A stretch of DNA of 64,000 bases from Candidatus Bathyarchaeota archaeon. Lineage in GTDB: Archaea; Thermoproteota; Bathyarchaeia; Bathyarchaeales; Bathycorpusculaceae. The position numbers and the translations under genes were made by a program. The notes below the pieces were generated by a model. It was given only the letters and a program-made list of their open reading frames with translations, had not been told where the DNA came from and ran no database searches. Below, piece after piece: positions 15,679 through 24,676 of the stretch. The stretch spans positions 1-64,000 of the forward strand of contig JAOZHX010000017.1 in the NCBI GenBank assembly GCA_026014665.1, written 5' to 3'. Each line of letters starts with the position of its first letter. The first letter of the stretch is position 1.

Positions 15679-18600
15679 ATGCCGTATATAAAAAAGATCG
15701 AGTTAAAAGGCTTTAAGTCTTTTGGACCTCAAACCGTAAAGGTAAACTTAGACAAAGGTTTCACCGCCATTACAGGGCCGAATGGAAGCGGCAAAACCAA
15801 CATTATGGACGCCCTATTGTTCTCGCTTGGCGAACTTAGTACACGGAGGCTCCGAGCTGAGAACTCGGCGAAACTCATTTTTCACGGTTCAGAAAAAGCA
15901 GGGCAAGAAAAGGCGAAAATGGCTAAGGTGGTTGTGCAGTTTGACAACTCGGATGGCCTTATGCCGGTTGATACTACAACCGTAACGATTTCTCGAGAAG
16001 TTTACCGTAACGGGCAGAGTGTTTACCGCTTAAACGGAAGGCGCATGTCCCGCACGCATATCACAGAAACCCTCTCTGTGGCGGCCATCAGCAGCATGAG
16101 CCAAAACATCATTCCTCAGGGCACTATCACAAGACTAACTGACTTAACATCGCTTGAAAGACGAAAAATCATAGAAGACCTCATCGGGATAGCTCAGTAC
16201 GATGCAGAGAAAACTGAAGCTGAAGAGAAACTACGTGCCGCCGATATCTCCATCCGCACTGCAATGGGCAGAATCGATGAAGTACAGAAACGCCTAGATG
16301 ACCTTGAACGCGAGCGCAATCAGCTTTTACGCTATAATTTCATCCAAACGGAAACTAGAAAGTTTCAAGCCATAAAAATCTCAAGCGACATAGCTCAACT
16401 GATAGCAAAGATGAGCGAGAGCCAAGCTCAAACTCAAAAGGTCAAGGAAAGAGTTGACAAGCTTAAAGACCAACGGAATTTTCGTCGAAATAGGCGACAT
16501 GAAATTGAGGGTGAATGGCGTAAAATCAGCGGCGAGAACCTCGAAGCAGGCGGCTCGGAAGTTCTAAAGGTCCAAATAAGGATCGGTGAATTAAAATCAA
16601 AACTCTCCGAGTTAAACGCCAAGGTCAGTTCAGAGCAAGCAACTCTTGAAAGCCTCAAACGTGTAAGAGAAAATAACATCATCCAACGTGAAACCCTTAG
16701 AAAGGAAATCAGGGAGAACCGCCTCAAGATCCGCAGTTTTCGGACTGAACTTGAAAAGCTTAAAAGCCAAAAGGACGAGAAGGAGCTAGCCCATGAAACG
16801 TTAAAGAAGGAAACTGCCCAGCTTTTGGAGGGGCTCGATGGCAATAACCAGCAGATCCGCATCTTAAGTGCCCAAATCGAAAGTCATGTTAAGCGTTTAG
16901 CTTACTTGCGCTCTGAGTATAAGCAGGATAAAGCGGCCTTGCGGCTATGTAATGGAAGAATCAAGAATCTCAACGTTAGGAAAGAAAAATTTTTAGCTAG
17001 CCAAATTGAAATCGAGAAATCGCTCAGCGAACTTGAAAAAGTGCAGCGTGATCAGCGTCTTCAATTGAAGAATCTTGAAAATACTATTGAGCGTAAGCAG
17101 GCTCAGAAGGAAGCTGTCCAAAGAGAGATAACGGAAGCAGAAAAAATCGCTAGTTCAGCCAAAGAGGCTGTGATAGAGTTTGCCACGCAAAGAGACCTTG
17201 CTGCCACCATAGCTGCTGAGGAGAAAGCCCTTAGAAGCATTGAGGAAATGGGCGATGTCGGTGCGATACCTGGCATACACGGCAGACTTCGCAACTTAAT
17301 AAAGATCGACAAGACGTATAAGAAAGCTATTGATGCAGCCGCTACAGGTTGGCTAGATGCACTTGTGGTAAAAGATATCGAGACAGCGTTTACATGTGCT
17401 GAAACACTTCGTCGCATGAAACTGGGCAGAATCAAAATCATTCCGCTGCAGGGTGCCATTAACCTCAAAATCAAGGCGACTCCCAAACGTGAAGGCGTAT
17501 TGGGTCCTCTCTCAGAATTCATGAAGTACGAGAGCGCATTTGACCTTGCAGTTAACTATGTTTTTGGAGACACTATCGTTGTCTCAAACGATAAAACCGG
17601 CTTTGCCCTCTCTAATGAGGGCTATCGTACAGTTACAGTTAATGGTGATCTCTATGAGTCAGGTGCGCTCGAAAGCGGCTATTATAGGGCGCCCATAGAT
17701 TTCTCTACTATAATTCCAAGTGAGAAAGCTCTGCAAAGCCTCGATGTCGCCGTTAAGGCGCTTCAACAACATCTCCTTCAGCGAGGCACCGACATTGTCG
17801 GCATCGAAGAAGATTTAGAGCGCACAAAGATCGAGATTACAAGGCTCTCAGAATCCATCGCCACGTTGGACAGGGAAATCGTTAGAGTAAAACGGGGTGT
17901 TAAGCGAACCCAATTCAACATTAGGCACATAGAAAAATACGGTGGTAAACTTGAACGGGAAGCGGCAGCCTATAAAGGCCGTATGACGCTGTACCGCAAT
18001 GAACGCAACTCGATCAAAAGCGCGCTCAAGAAAATCCATGCTGAAATAGCTAGTTTACGGTTAAAAACTGATATGGTGCATATTCAAGAGCTTGAGGTTC
18101 AACGTGAAAAGCTAGGTGAAGAAGCTAACACCTTGCGCCAGCAAATAGGCTCTATACAAACTGAAATTAACACTTGCCAGTCACAGTTTGATCAGGTGCT
18201 TCGCACAGGCTACAAGAACACGAAAATCCAGGTCTCAAGGATCGAGGCTCAATATCGCAAACTCGAGAAAGAAATCGCCGACACAGTGGTGGAACGCGAT
18301 GCAATCAAAAAAGAAGTCGAAGAGTTAGAGAAAAGTCGTGTGGAACTCTCAAAGGCAGTTCTCTCAGCGCGGGAAGAATCCAAAAAATTCACTTCTCAGA
18401 TTGACGCGATAGATGCAGAATTGCGGACGTTGGATTATGAGTATGAGCAAACAGAGAAGCTTCTTAACCAACTTAACCTCGGCATTGAAACTAACCAATT
18501 GCGGCTTCAGCAGCAACTGGCTCAGTTGAGGTTGTATGGTTATGAACAACCTTTGGAAACTAACCCGCAGCAGGTGCAGGAAGCCGAAACAACTATCCGT

Positions 18601-19230
18601 ATGATGCAGTTTGAGCTTGAACGCATCGGTGCCATCAATCAGCTGGCTGCCCAGCATTATACAGACCAGATACAGCGGTATCGTGAACTCTCCGTGCGCT
18701 TAAACGAGCTGGAACGAGAAAAGCAAGCCATTGTGCAGTTCATGGATGAGATTGAAGCTAAGAAACGCAAGGTTTTCATGACCGCTTTTGATAAAATTAA
18801 CGCGAGCCTTAAAGTTTATTTTTCAAAACTCACTGGCGGTGGAGAAGCAACTTTGAAACTAGAGAATCCTGAGGAGCCGTTTGCTGGCGGCATAGACATG
18901 ATTGTGCAGTTCCCCAACAAACCTTCCATCGTTGTTAGCGGAGCAAGCGGCGGCGAACGAAGTGTTTCCGCAGTCAGCTTTATTTTTTCACTCAAAGAAT
19001 TCACGCCTGCCTCGTTTTATGTGCTCGATGAAGTAGATGCACATCTTGATGCGTTTCATACCGCCAAGTTGGCTGAGGTGCTGCTGGAGGAAGCGGAAAA
19101 AATCCAGTTTATAGTCATCAGCCTGCGTCCTGAAATGGTAAATAAGGCACAGAAAGTCTATGGAGTCTATGAGCGCAATGGCGTTTCAAATGTTGTGACG
19201 GCAAAGTTCCCTGAGGAGGCGAAAAGTTAA
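15679..19230 (+). CDS. smc: Chromosome segregation ATPase SMC
   Basis: SMC is the ATPase arm of the condensin complex that loops and compacts chromosomal DNA. The 1183-residue protein is full length. The N-terminal head has Walker A GPNGSGKTNI (about residue 33). A first long coiled coil covers about 165-505. The hinge runs from about 520 to 665 (DVGAIPGIHGRL to YYRAPIDFS), and a second coiled coil from 690 to 1000. The C-terminal head has the signature SGASGGERSVSA (about 1086) and Walker B FYVLDEVDAHLD (about 1112). The stop overlaps the scpA start by one base. An earlier ATG at 15662 leads to an immediate stop, which supports ATG 15679. Confidence 0.97.
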   Translation: MPYIKKIELKGFKSFGPQTVKVNLDKGFTAITGPNGSGKTNIMDALLFSLGELSTRRLRAENSAKLIFHGSEKAGQEKAKMAKVVVQFDNSDGLMPVDTTTVTISREVYRNGQSVYRLNGRRMSRTHITETLSVAAISSMSQNIIPQGTITRLTDLTSLERRKIIEDLIGIAQYDAEKTEAEEKLRAADISIRTAMGRIDEVQKRLDDLERERNQLLRYNFIQTETRKFQAIKISSDIAQLIAKMSESQAQTQKVKERVDKLKDQRNFRRNRRHEIEGEWRKISGENLEAGGSEVLKVQIRIGELKSKLSELNAKVSSEQATLESLKRVRENNIIQRETLRKEIRENRLKIRSFRTELEKLKSQKDEKELAHETLKKETAQLLEGLDGNNQQIRILSAQIESHVKRLAYLRSEYKQDKAALRLCNGRIKNLNVRKEKFLASQIEIEKSLSELEKVQRDQRLQLKNLENTIERKQAQKEAVQREITEAEKIASSAKEAVIEFATQRDLAATIAAEEKALRSIEEMGDVGAIPGIHGRLRNLIKIDKTYKKAIDAAATGWLDALVVKDIETAFTCAETLRRMKLGRIKIIPLQGAINLKIKATPKREGVLGPLSEFMKYESAFDLAVNYVFGDTIVVSNDKTGFALSNEGYRTVTVNGDLYESGALESGYYRAPIDFSTIIPSEKALQSLDVAVKALQQHLLQRGTDIVGIEEDLERTKIEITRLSESIATLDREIVRVKRGVKRTQFNIRHIEKYGGKLEREAAAYKGRMTLYRNERNSIKSALKKIHAEIASLRLKTDMVHIQELEVQREKLGEEANTLRQQIGSIQTEINTCQSQFDQVLRTGYKNTKIQVSRIEAQYRKLEKEIADTVVERDAIKKEVEELEKSRVELSKAVLSAREESKKFTSQIDAIDAELRTLDYEYEQTEKLLNQLNLGIETNQLRLQQQLAQLRLYGYEQPLETNPQQVQEAETTIRMMQFELERIGAINQLAAQHYTDQIQRYRELSVRLNELEREKQAIVQFMDEIEAKKRKVFMTAFDKINASLKVYFSKLTGGGEATLKLENPEEPFAGGIDMIVQFPNKPSIVVSGASGGERSVSAVSFIFSLKEFTPASFYVLDEVDAHLDAFHTAKLAEVLLEEAEKIQFIVISLRPEMVNKAQKVYGVYERNGVSNVVTAKFPEEAKS

Positions 19231-19952
19231 TGGCATCTTTTCCTTCGACCCCTATGCGTCGGCCGTTTTATTTGCGTCCACCTTGGAACATTCTTTTCGA
19301 GCTAAATAGGTTGGAGAAGCTTACGCCGTGGAACGTTAACATAGCCTACTTGCTTAGGACGTTTCTCGTGGAGATGGAGCGGACAACTCCGGAAAAAGTC
19401 GATTTCCGTGCTTCAGGCATTGCGTTGGATTCCTCCGCTTTGATCTATCTCATGAAATCAAAACTTTTGCTTACTCTGCAAGAGCCACCTGCTCCGCCAA
19501 AGGTGCCTGCAGATTTTGTTCCTCCACCCCTTTTTCTGCCTCTTCGTCATGAATTAACTTCCACGACCATCCAGCATTTGCTCGAAGTTTTAGACGATGT
19601 TTTGAAAGGAGAGAAGTTGCTTCATTTACGACCAGTGGTTGAGCAGCATCCCATCTTACCAGCGGTCACTGATTTGATGCCGCAGTTTGATAAATTCATC
19701 GCTGAATTAGAACTGCAGGTTGACCAGTTGTATGCTGTTTTATGTGAAAAAGTTGGGGGTCAGGGTATAATTGATTTTACCACTCTCTCTAAGGGTGTGA
19801 CTCGAATCGAAGCTTTGCGAATGTTCATTTATCTGTTGTTCCTTGCGCAAGATGGCCTGGTAAGTTTGTGGCAGGATCAAGAATCCGAAGAATTGTACAT
19901 CGCTGTGGGGAAACTGAACGTTGGAAAACCTGAAAAACAACAAAACCTTTGA
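19230..19952 (+). CDS. scpA: Segregation and condensation protein A (kleisin)
   Basis: ScpA is the kleisin that bridges the two SMC heads. The 240-residue protein starts at ATG 19230, overlapping the smc stop. It has the family N-terminus WNILFELNRLEKLTPWNVNIAYLLRTFL, an LDSSALIYLMKSKLLLTLQE helix, and a C-terminal winged helix (GVTRIEALRMFIYLLFLAQDGLVSLWQ) that binds one SMC head. The middle is variable and proline-rich. It overlaps scpB by 32 bases. Length is typical. Confidence 0.93.
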   Translation: MASFPSTPMRRPFYLRPPWNILFELNRLEKLTPWNVNIAYLLRTFLVEMERTTPEKVDFRASGIALDSSALIYLMKSKLLLTLQEPPAPPKVPADFVPPPLFLPLRHELTSTTIQHLLEVLDDVLKGEKLLHLRPVVEQHPILPAVTDLMPQFDKFIAELELQVDQLYAVLCEKVGGQGIIDFTTLSKGVTRIEALRMFIYLLFLAQDGLVSLWQDQESEELYIAVGKLNVGKPEKQQNL

Positions 19953-20580
19953 ACAACCTGTCGACTCAAAGTTTGAGCATGCTCAAGAAGTTGCAGAGCG
20001 GAAAGCTCGTCATCTTGCGCTTTTAGAGGCTGCTCTATATGTTGCGGGTCGTCCTTTAGACCTCAATGAGTTATGTCAGGTTCTTGGTAGTCGCTCCAAG
20101 AAGCGTGCGCAGATGTACGCGGAGATGCTCAAGCAACAGTATGTTATGCGTAACTCGGCTTTGGAGATTTTGGCGTTAAAGGATGAACGTTATGTGTTGC
20201 AAGTGAAAGCGGAATTTACTCCTCTAATTAAGAAGTTGGTAAATCGTCCGTTGTTGTCTTCGGGACCGCTCAAGACTCTTTCGTACATTGCTTATCGTCA
20301 GCCAATTAGCCAGAAAAGGGTTATTCAGGTGCGTGGGCAACATGCTTATGGGCATGTCAAGTTGCTTAAAGATATGGGGTTGATTGTGTCAGAGCGGATG
20401 GGGCGTTCGTTGGTGCTGAAGACCACCGATTATTTTGCGGATTACTTTGGGTTAACACAGGATATTTCAGCGCTGAAAAGGGATCTGCGTAAGATTTTCG
20501 GTGAAGCCGTAAAAGGGGAACAGGCACAAGCTTCGGTTGAGTCTGAGTTTCAGCCTGAGAAAACGGGAGGAACTGGTTAA
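19921..20580 (+). CDS. scpB: Segregation and condensation protein B
   Basis: ScpB is a dimeric winged-helix protein that binds ScpA and completes the SMC-ScpAB complex. The 219-residue product begins at TTG 19921 inside scpA. After a 25-residue lead it has LALLEAALYVAGRPLDLNELCQVLG (first winged helix), LSSGPLKTLSYIAYRQPISQKRVIQVRG and MGLIVSERMGRSLVLKTT (second winged helix), which is the usual arrangement. The C-terminal 30 residues are an acidic tail. The complete smc-scpA-scpB order in one operon means the organism has the full bacterial-like complex. Confidence 0.92.
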   Translation: MENLKNNKTFEQPVDSKFEHAQEVAERKARHLALLEAALYVAGRPLDLNELCQVLGSRSKKRAQMYAEMLKQQYVMRNSALEILALKDERYVLQVKAEFTPLIKKLVNRPLLSSGPLKTLSYIAYRQPISQKRVIQVRGQHAYGHVKLLKDMGLIVSERMGRSLVLKTTDYFADYFGLTQDISALKRDLRKIFGEAVKGEQAQASVESEFQPEKTGGTG

Positions 20581-20826
20581 TTGTAGCAAAAACCTCTGGC
20601 TTTGAATGGTTTATGGATTCTTTTGGGTGAAATTTTGTTTTGGCAAGAGTAATAAAAGAGGGAGGTATTTTTGGAGGGGTTTGGTTATGCTGGGTCAGTT
20701 GGATATGTTTTAGGAAACCAATTGCAGGCAGCGGAATCTAGCCAAAGAGTCAAGTTAGGATAGCTATGAGGGCTATACAGAAGCGTGAGCATAATAATCA
20801 GGTGGCAACCACACGATAGATGGCGG

Positions 20827-21540
20827 TTATTTTCTCAGGCGCTCGATTTTTTCTATGCCATCCTTGACTCCGATGTAGACGATATCGGTTAATCCTATGA
20901 AAAAACCTGTTTCAACTACGCCTGGAATCATCTTTACTTTTATTTCTAGCGTTTCAGGTTCGTTAATTTCGCCAAAAAGGCAGTCTAAGATAAAATTTCC
21001 GTTGTCCGTGATTGTGGGACCCAATTTGCCTTTTCCCTCACGCACAAGCGCAGTGCCACCTAACATCGCAATTTTTTGCTTCGCTAAAGCGGTGGCAAAC
21101 GGCAGAACTTCCACTGGCACGGCTTGACCTTTCTCGCCTAACAGTCGAACTTTTTTTTGTTCGTCTGCGATTATTACGTTGAGTTGTGAGGCTGCGGCAA
21201 CGATTTTTTCTCTGGCGAGGGCTGCACCCATGCCCTTGATTAGTTTGAGTTCAGGTGTCACTTGGTCAGTGCCGTCGATGGTTATGTTGATTTGTGGATG
21301 TTCGTCGAGTGTTGTTATGGGGATGCTGTATGTGACGGCTAATTGGAAGGCTTGATATGAGGTTGGAATGCCCATAATGTGGAGGTTTTCTTTTTTTACT
21401 CGTTCGCCGATGGCTTTGATGGCGTAGGCTGCGGTGCTGCCGCTTCCTAGGCCTACGATGTCGCCGTTTTTTACGTGTTTTACTGCTTCGAATGCGGCGT
21501 TTTGTTTCATTTCTTGGTTTGGGTCTGTGTTAGGTTTCAA
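20827..21540 (-). CDS. rpiA: Ribose-5-phosphate isomerase A
   Basis: RpiA interconverts ribose 5-phosphate and ribulose 5-phosphate, the step that supplies ribose for nucleotides. The 237-residue protein has VGLGSGSTAAYAIKAIGE (phosphate binding), ITIDGTDQVTPELKLIKGMGAALAREKIVA with the active-site Asp and Lys, an IIADEQKKV strand with the typical Lys/Glu contacts, and the MIPGVVETGFFIG end. Length is normal for the family. The start ATG overlaps the end of the upstream membrane-protein gene by 11 bases, so the two are co-transcribed. Confidence 0.95.
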   Translation of the reverse strand: MKPNTDPNQEMKQNAAFEAVKHVKNGDIVGLGSGSTAAYAIKAIGERVKKENLHIMGIPTSYQAFQLAVTYSIPITTLDEHPQINITIDGTDQVTPELKLIKGMGAALAREKIVAAASQLNVIIADEQKKVRLLGEKGQAVPVEVLPFATALAKQKIAMLGGTALVREGKGKLGPTITDNGNFILDCLFGEINEPETLEIKVKMIPGVVETGFFIGLTDIVYIGVKDGIEKIERLRK

Positions 21541-22288
21541 TTTCCATTTGCCCCAGTTTGTCGAGGACTTTTTCTACTTCGCTTGTGATGGATTCTATGC
21601 GTCGTTCGGCTTCGGTTTTGGCTGGTGGTTTTTCGTCGGGTGGTTTTCGCTTTTTCTTGGGTTTGTCTTCGTTGGTTTCTTTTGGTGTTTGTGTTGTTTC
21701 TTCTTCTGTTTCTTCTTCTTGGTCGATTTGTGTGGGTGTTTGTTGTGGGATTTTTATGGGGATTTCTCGTATGGGTTTTAGGTCTATTTTGCTTCGGAGT
21801 TCTTCGACTTTGTTTGTGAGTTCGCCGAAGCGTTCGCTGAAGAGTTTCATGAGGTCTTCTTGCATGCCTTCGAGTTCGTGTAGGGCGATTATGTTTTCGT
21901 CTTTTGCTATTGCTTCTTTTATGGTGTTCATGCGGAGTTTGTAGGTGGCTGCTAGTTTTTCGCGTTCTTGTTCGGTTATTTTTCCTTCTGCGTGGGCTTC
22001 ATAGAGTCTTCTTATTGCATCGGCTAGAATTTCTCGTTCGAGGTCTAGCATGCGTAGTTCGTCTTTTGCGCTGGATGCCATGGTGGTTTGGACGCTTTTG
22101 GATACTTTGAAGGGTATGTTTGCGTATTCAAGGGTTGGGTCGATTGGGTGTTCTTTCTTTTTTGGGGCTGGTTTGTTTTGGTATTTGCGCATGGCAAAGA
22201 CTGCTGTGGTGGTGACGATGATTACCACTGATAACATAACTACAACTATTATGGGGTCATCGTACCATGCTGCCAAGCCGTGTGCCAT
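21530..22288 (-). CDS. Single-span membrane protein with coiled coil, unknown
   Basis: A 252-residue protein with a short outside N-terminus, one transmembrane helix (IIVVVMLSVVIIVTTTAVFAM, about 13-33) and a long cytosolic part. Residues 75-125 are a helical hairpin with RRLYEAHAEGKITEQEREKL, which resembles SHOCT-type short oligomerisation segments. A second coiled coil covers 140-170. The rest is a Glu/Thr/Lys/Pro-rich disordered tail with a final helix. I do not recognise a family. It is the promoter-proximal gene before rpiA, which may reflect shared transcription rather than shared function. Confidence 0.65.
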   Translation of the reverse strand: MAHGLAAWYDDPIIVVVMLSVVIIVTTTAVFAMRKYQNKPAPKKKEHPIDPTLEYANIPFKVSKSVQTTMASSAKDELRMLDLEREILADAIRRLYEAHAEGKITEQEREKLAATYKLRMNTIKEAIAKDENIIALHELEGMQEDLMKLFSERFGELTNKVEELRSKIDLKPIREIPIKIPQQTPTQIDQEEETEEETTQTPKETNEDKPKKKRKPPDEKPPAKTEAERRIESITSEVEKVLDKLGQMEIET

Positions 22289-22705
22289 CCTTTGCTAGTT
22301 ATCCATTAGTGTATCATGGATATATTAATTGGTATAATCGGTATGTGTGGTGCTTCAAGTTTAAATAAATATTGCAAGATGCAACCGCGAGTTTAGCTGT
22401 GATTTTTTTTTCTATAGCCCCTTTTATAAAGCTGTATATGGAAACGTATGCAGCTAACGATTGTTGTAGTGTCGTTCTGGAACAGACTCAGAAAAATCCA
22501 AAAAAGAACCCAGAAAAAACGCCTTGACTTTTCAATATACGGTCTCCTGATGAAAACTCATAAAGAAAATCGCACATAAATGAAGTCTACTTCGTAAAAG
22601 TGCAAAAAGGCTTTAACATTACTTTAATCCGCTGTTGGCAAATAAAACTTAACGCGCCGACTAAGGACTAAGTTTAAATTCTTAAGCATTACACACCAAC
22701 TAGTT
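22289..22705. other. Divergent intergenic region, promoter only
   Basis: A 417-base gap between the membrane-protein gene (minus) and the cysteine-tail operon (plus). There is a strong TATA element at 22421-22430. A 43-codon basic frame starts at ATG 22448, which would lie upstream of the predicted transcription start, so I do not call it. No known RNA fold was recognised. Confidence 0.45.
22421..22430 (+). promoter_or_regulatory. Archaeal TATA box upstream of the cysteine-tail/radical-SAM operon
   Basis: CTTTTATAAA is a near-ideal archaeal TATA box. It would start transcription near 22450-22460, leaving a leader of about 250 bases before the first gene of the operon at 22706. A second, nearer promoter cannot be excluded. 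Confidence 0.5.
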
Positions 22706-23065
22706 ATGAGAGTCTTGGCTGTTCTTGGCGGTGTCGCTGCGGCGGTAGTGTTCTTTTTTGCAGTGATTTTTGCGCTTGCCGCTTCTTACTCCCCCGAAGT
22801 TACGGCGAGCAGGCTTTTGACTAGTGGTATTCTTTTCGTTATCGGGCTCGCAATTATAGTTGGAATTTACTATATCTCGCGCAAGCCAAAAACCGTGATT
22901 CAGCGCCTCGAGGTTTCAGGGCGAATGGCGGCATCGCAAATCAGGTGTCCAAACTGCGGCGGAAGTATCAGTGCCAGCGAAATCAAAATAACATCGGGTG
23001 TTCCTTACGTTAAGTGTCCGTATTGTGGCACGACTTTTGAGGTTACTGAGGAACCGAAATGGTGA
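22706..23065 (+). CDS. Membrane protein with C-terminal zinc ribbon
   Basis: A 119-residue protein. Two transmembrane helices (about 4-28 and 38-56) are followed by a cytosolic tail with a zinc ribbon: CPNCGG near residue 78 and CPYCGTTFEV near residue 104. The fold is the common rubredoxin-like knuckle pair. Its end overlaps the next gene by 7 bases, so it is the first gene of a tight three-gene operon with the cysteine-tail protein and the radical SAM enzyme. It may place or present the tail protein at the membrane (inference). Confidence 0.75.
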   Translation: MRVLAVLGGVAAAVVFFFAVIFALAASYSPEVTASRLLTSGILFVIGLAIIVGIYYISRKPKTVIQRLEVSGRMAASQIRCPNCGGSISASEIKITSGVPYVKCPYCGTTFEVTEEPKW

Positions 23066-24675
23066 AAATAAGAAGCTGCACAATCGCCCTCCTTCTCGCG
23101 TTAACGATTGCACTTGCAGCCGCCAGTCTTGCGAGCGCACAGAGCCCCGTCTATACGGTTGACCACGAGTGGGCGCAGATTTTCATCAACCAAGACGGCA
23201 CCATCGATTTAACCTACAACATAACCGTTACGGTAACTTCAGGAACAATGCACTCTTTCGATGTGGGACAGCCCAACCGCGACTTCACCATCGGCGAGGC
23301 AGTGGACCAATACGGCAACCAACTAAACAAGTACAAGTATACACCAGACGTAGCATCGGTGGATTTTGCCACGCCACTGCAGGCGGGTGACAGCATCTGG
23401 TTTATGGTTACCACGAACGTTCCGGGGTTGTTTTACAATGACTCCATGAACCCTAGCAATTTGGGGATGCAGTTTATTCCACAGTGGACACCCGTGCAAA
23501 TCAACGACGTTCGTGTTCAGATTGTTCTGCCGCCCGGCGTTGGCGTGGATGAAGTGAAGACCACCGAGAACTTCTACAATGGCACATCGACTGTGGAGGG
23601 CAGGTTGGCGGTTTACTGGGAAAAACCCTTCCTTCAACCAAACGAGCAGTTTCCCGTAGGCGTTTCTTTCCCCGCAAAGTACATGCCAGACTACAGTCCA
23701 CCTCAGCCGGCAGGCGGGTCAGATTTGGGGTTGATTGTTCCAGTGGCGGTTTTCGTGATAATCGCAGCTGTCTTAGTCGTAGTAGTAGTTGGCGTAACGC
23801 GGAAAAGCGCATACACCGCTCCCAAAGTTAGCATGGAAACCCTTGGCGTGAAACGAGGCTTAACCGCTGTGGAAGCCTCCTACTTGTTGGAACTTAAGCC
23901 AACCCAAATCGTCACCGAAATCCTCTACAGTCTCTTGCAGAAACGGGCGGTGTGGGCGGAGCAAACTAATCCGTCACTGCGGCTTAAGGTTCTGCCACCC
24001 TACGAGAATAAGACAGGCACCGATGAGAATCCTTTGCGGTACTACGAGATTGATTTTCTCCATGCCATTAAAGTTGACGGAACGCTCGATGAAGATAAGT
24101 TAGCGCGTGCCATCATGTTTCTCCGTGACACGGTAGAGCAGAAGCTTGAGGGTTACAGCCGAAAAGACACCGTGGATTACTACCGAAAAATCGTGGCGCA
24201 GGCGTGGAGTCAGGTGGAGAAAGCGGGCACTGTGGAGTTGGCATCAAACGCTTACGACGAACAGCTGCTATGGCTTATGCTCGACCCCAATCAACGAGCA
24301 CGCACCGAAACCGTCTTTCGCGACCGCACTTTTGTGCCGAATCCCCTGTGGTTCTGGTGGTGGTACGGCTACACCACGTATCACCCTCATCCAACGTATA
24401 CACCAAACATAACTGCTCCAGCCCAATCCGCCAAGCCCCCAGCAATCCCAGGAGCAGAATTCGCCAACAACATCGCAACAGCCGTGGAGAAAACCTCAAA
24501 CAGCATAGTCGTCAACATCGAAAAATTCGCCAACGCCATCGTTCCGCCGCCACCCAAAGCTTCCCATCAACCTGCAAGAAAAGGTTCAGGTTGCGTATGT
24601 GCCTGTGCAGCTTGCGCTTGTGCGTGCGCCTGCGTGTCGTGCGCCTGTGCCTGCGCTGGTGGAGGCGGACGTTAA
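23059..24675 (+). CDS. DUF2207-like membrane protein with ten-cysteine C-terminal tail
   Basis: A 538-residue protein. Residues 1-27 are a signal peptide. About 30-215 form an extracellular beta domain like that of DUF2207 proteins. A transmembrane helix covers about 223-246, and a cytosolic helical/winged part follows with GLTAVEASYLLELKPTQIVTEILYSLL. An aromatic patch (WFWWWYGY) and a helical linker lead to a remarkable tail, residues 509-538, starting GSGCVCACAA. It has ten cysteines (512-532) mostly separated by single alanines, then GGGGR at the end. Apart from Cys7 in the signal peptide, the protein has no other cysteine. The tail faces the cytosol, where the radical SAM enzyme encoded one base downstream could modify it. 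That function is inference. Confidence 0.8.
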   Translation: MVKIRSCTIALLLALTIALAAASLASAQSPVYTVDHEWAQIFINQDGTIDLTYNITVTVTSGTMHSFDVGQPNRDFTIGEAVDQYGNQLNKYKYTPDVASVDFATPLQAGDSIWFMVTTNVPGLFYNDSMNPSNLGMQFIPQWTPVQINDVRVQIVLPPGVGVDEVKTTENFYNGTSTVEGRLAVYWEKPFLQPNEQFPVGVSFPAKYMPDYSPPQPAGGSDLGLIVPVAVFVIIAAVLVVVVVGVTRKSAYTAPKVSMETLGVKRGLTAVEASYLLELKPTQIVTEILYSLLQKRAVWAEQTNPSLRLKVLPPYENKTGTDENPLRYYEIDFLHAIKVDGTLDEDKLARAIMFLRDTVEQKLEGYSRKDTVDYYRKIVAQAWSQVEKAGTVELASNAYDEQLLWLMLDPNQRARTETVFRDRTFVPNPLWFWWWYGYTTYHPHPTYTPNITAPAQSAKPPAIPGAEFANNIATAVEKTSNSIVVNIEKFANAIVPPPPKASHQPARKGSGCVCACAACACACACVSCACACAGGGGR

Positions 24676-24676
24676 A

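Noticed and set aside
20600-20712. Short GTG-started plus-strand frame ending in a QLDMF motif like a PCNA-interaction box
   Set aside because: Only 28 codons, weak start and no homologous context; the motif match is too short to mean anything alone.
22448-22579. 43-codon basic frame beneath the TATA box at 22421
   Set aside because: Its start would lie upstream of or at the predicted transcription start, and no ribosome-binding site is seen.
24599-24676. Extended N-terminus of the radical SAM protein
   Set aside because: It would be translated from the cysteine-tail codons in another frame; ATG 24677 directly after the upstream stop starts a better N-terminus.
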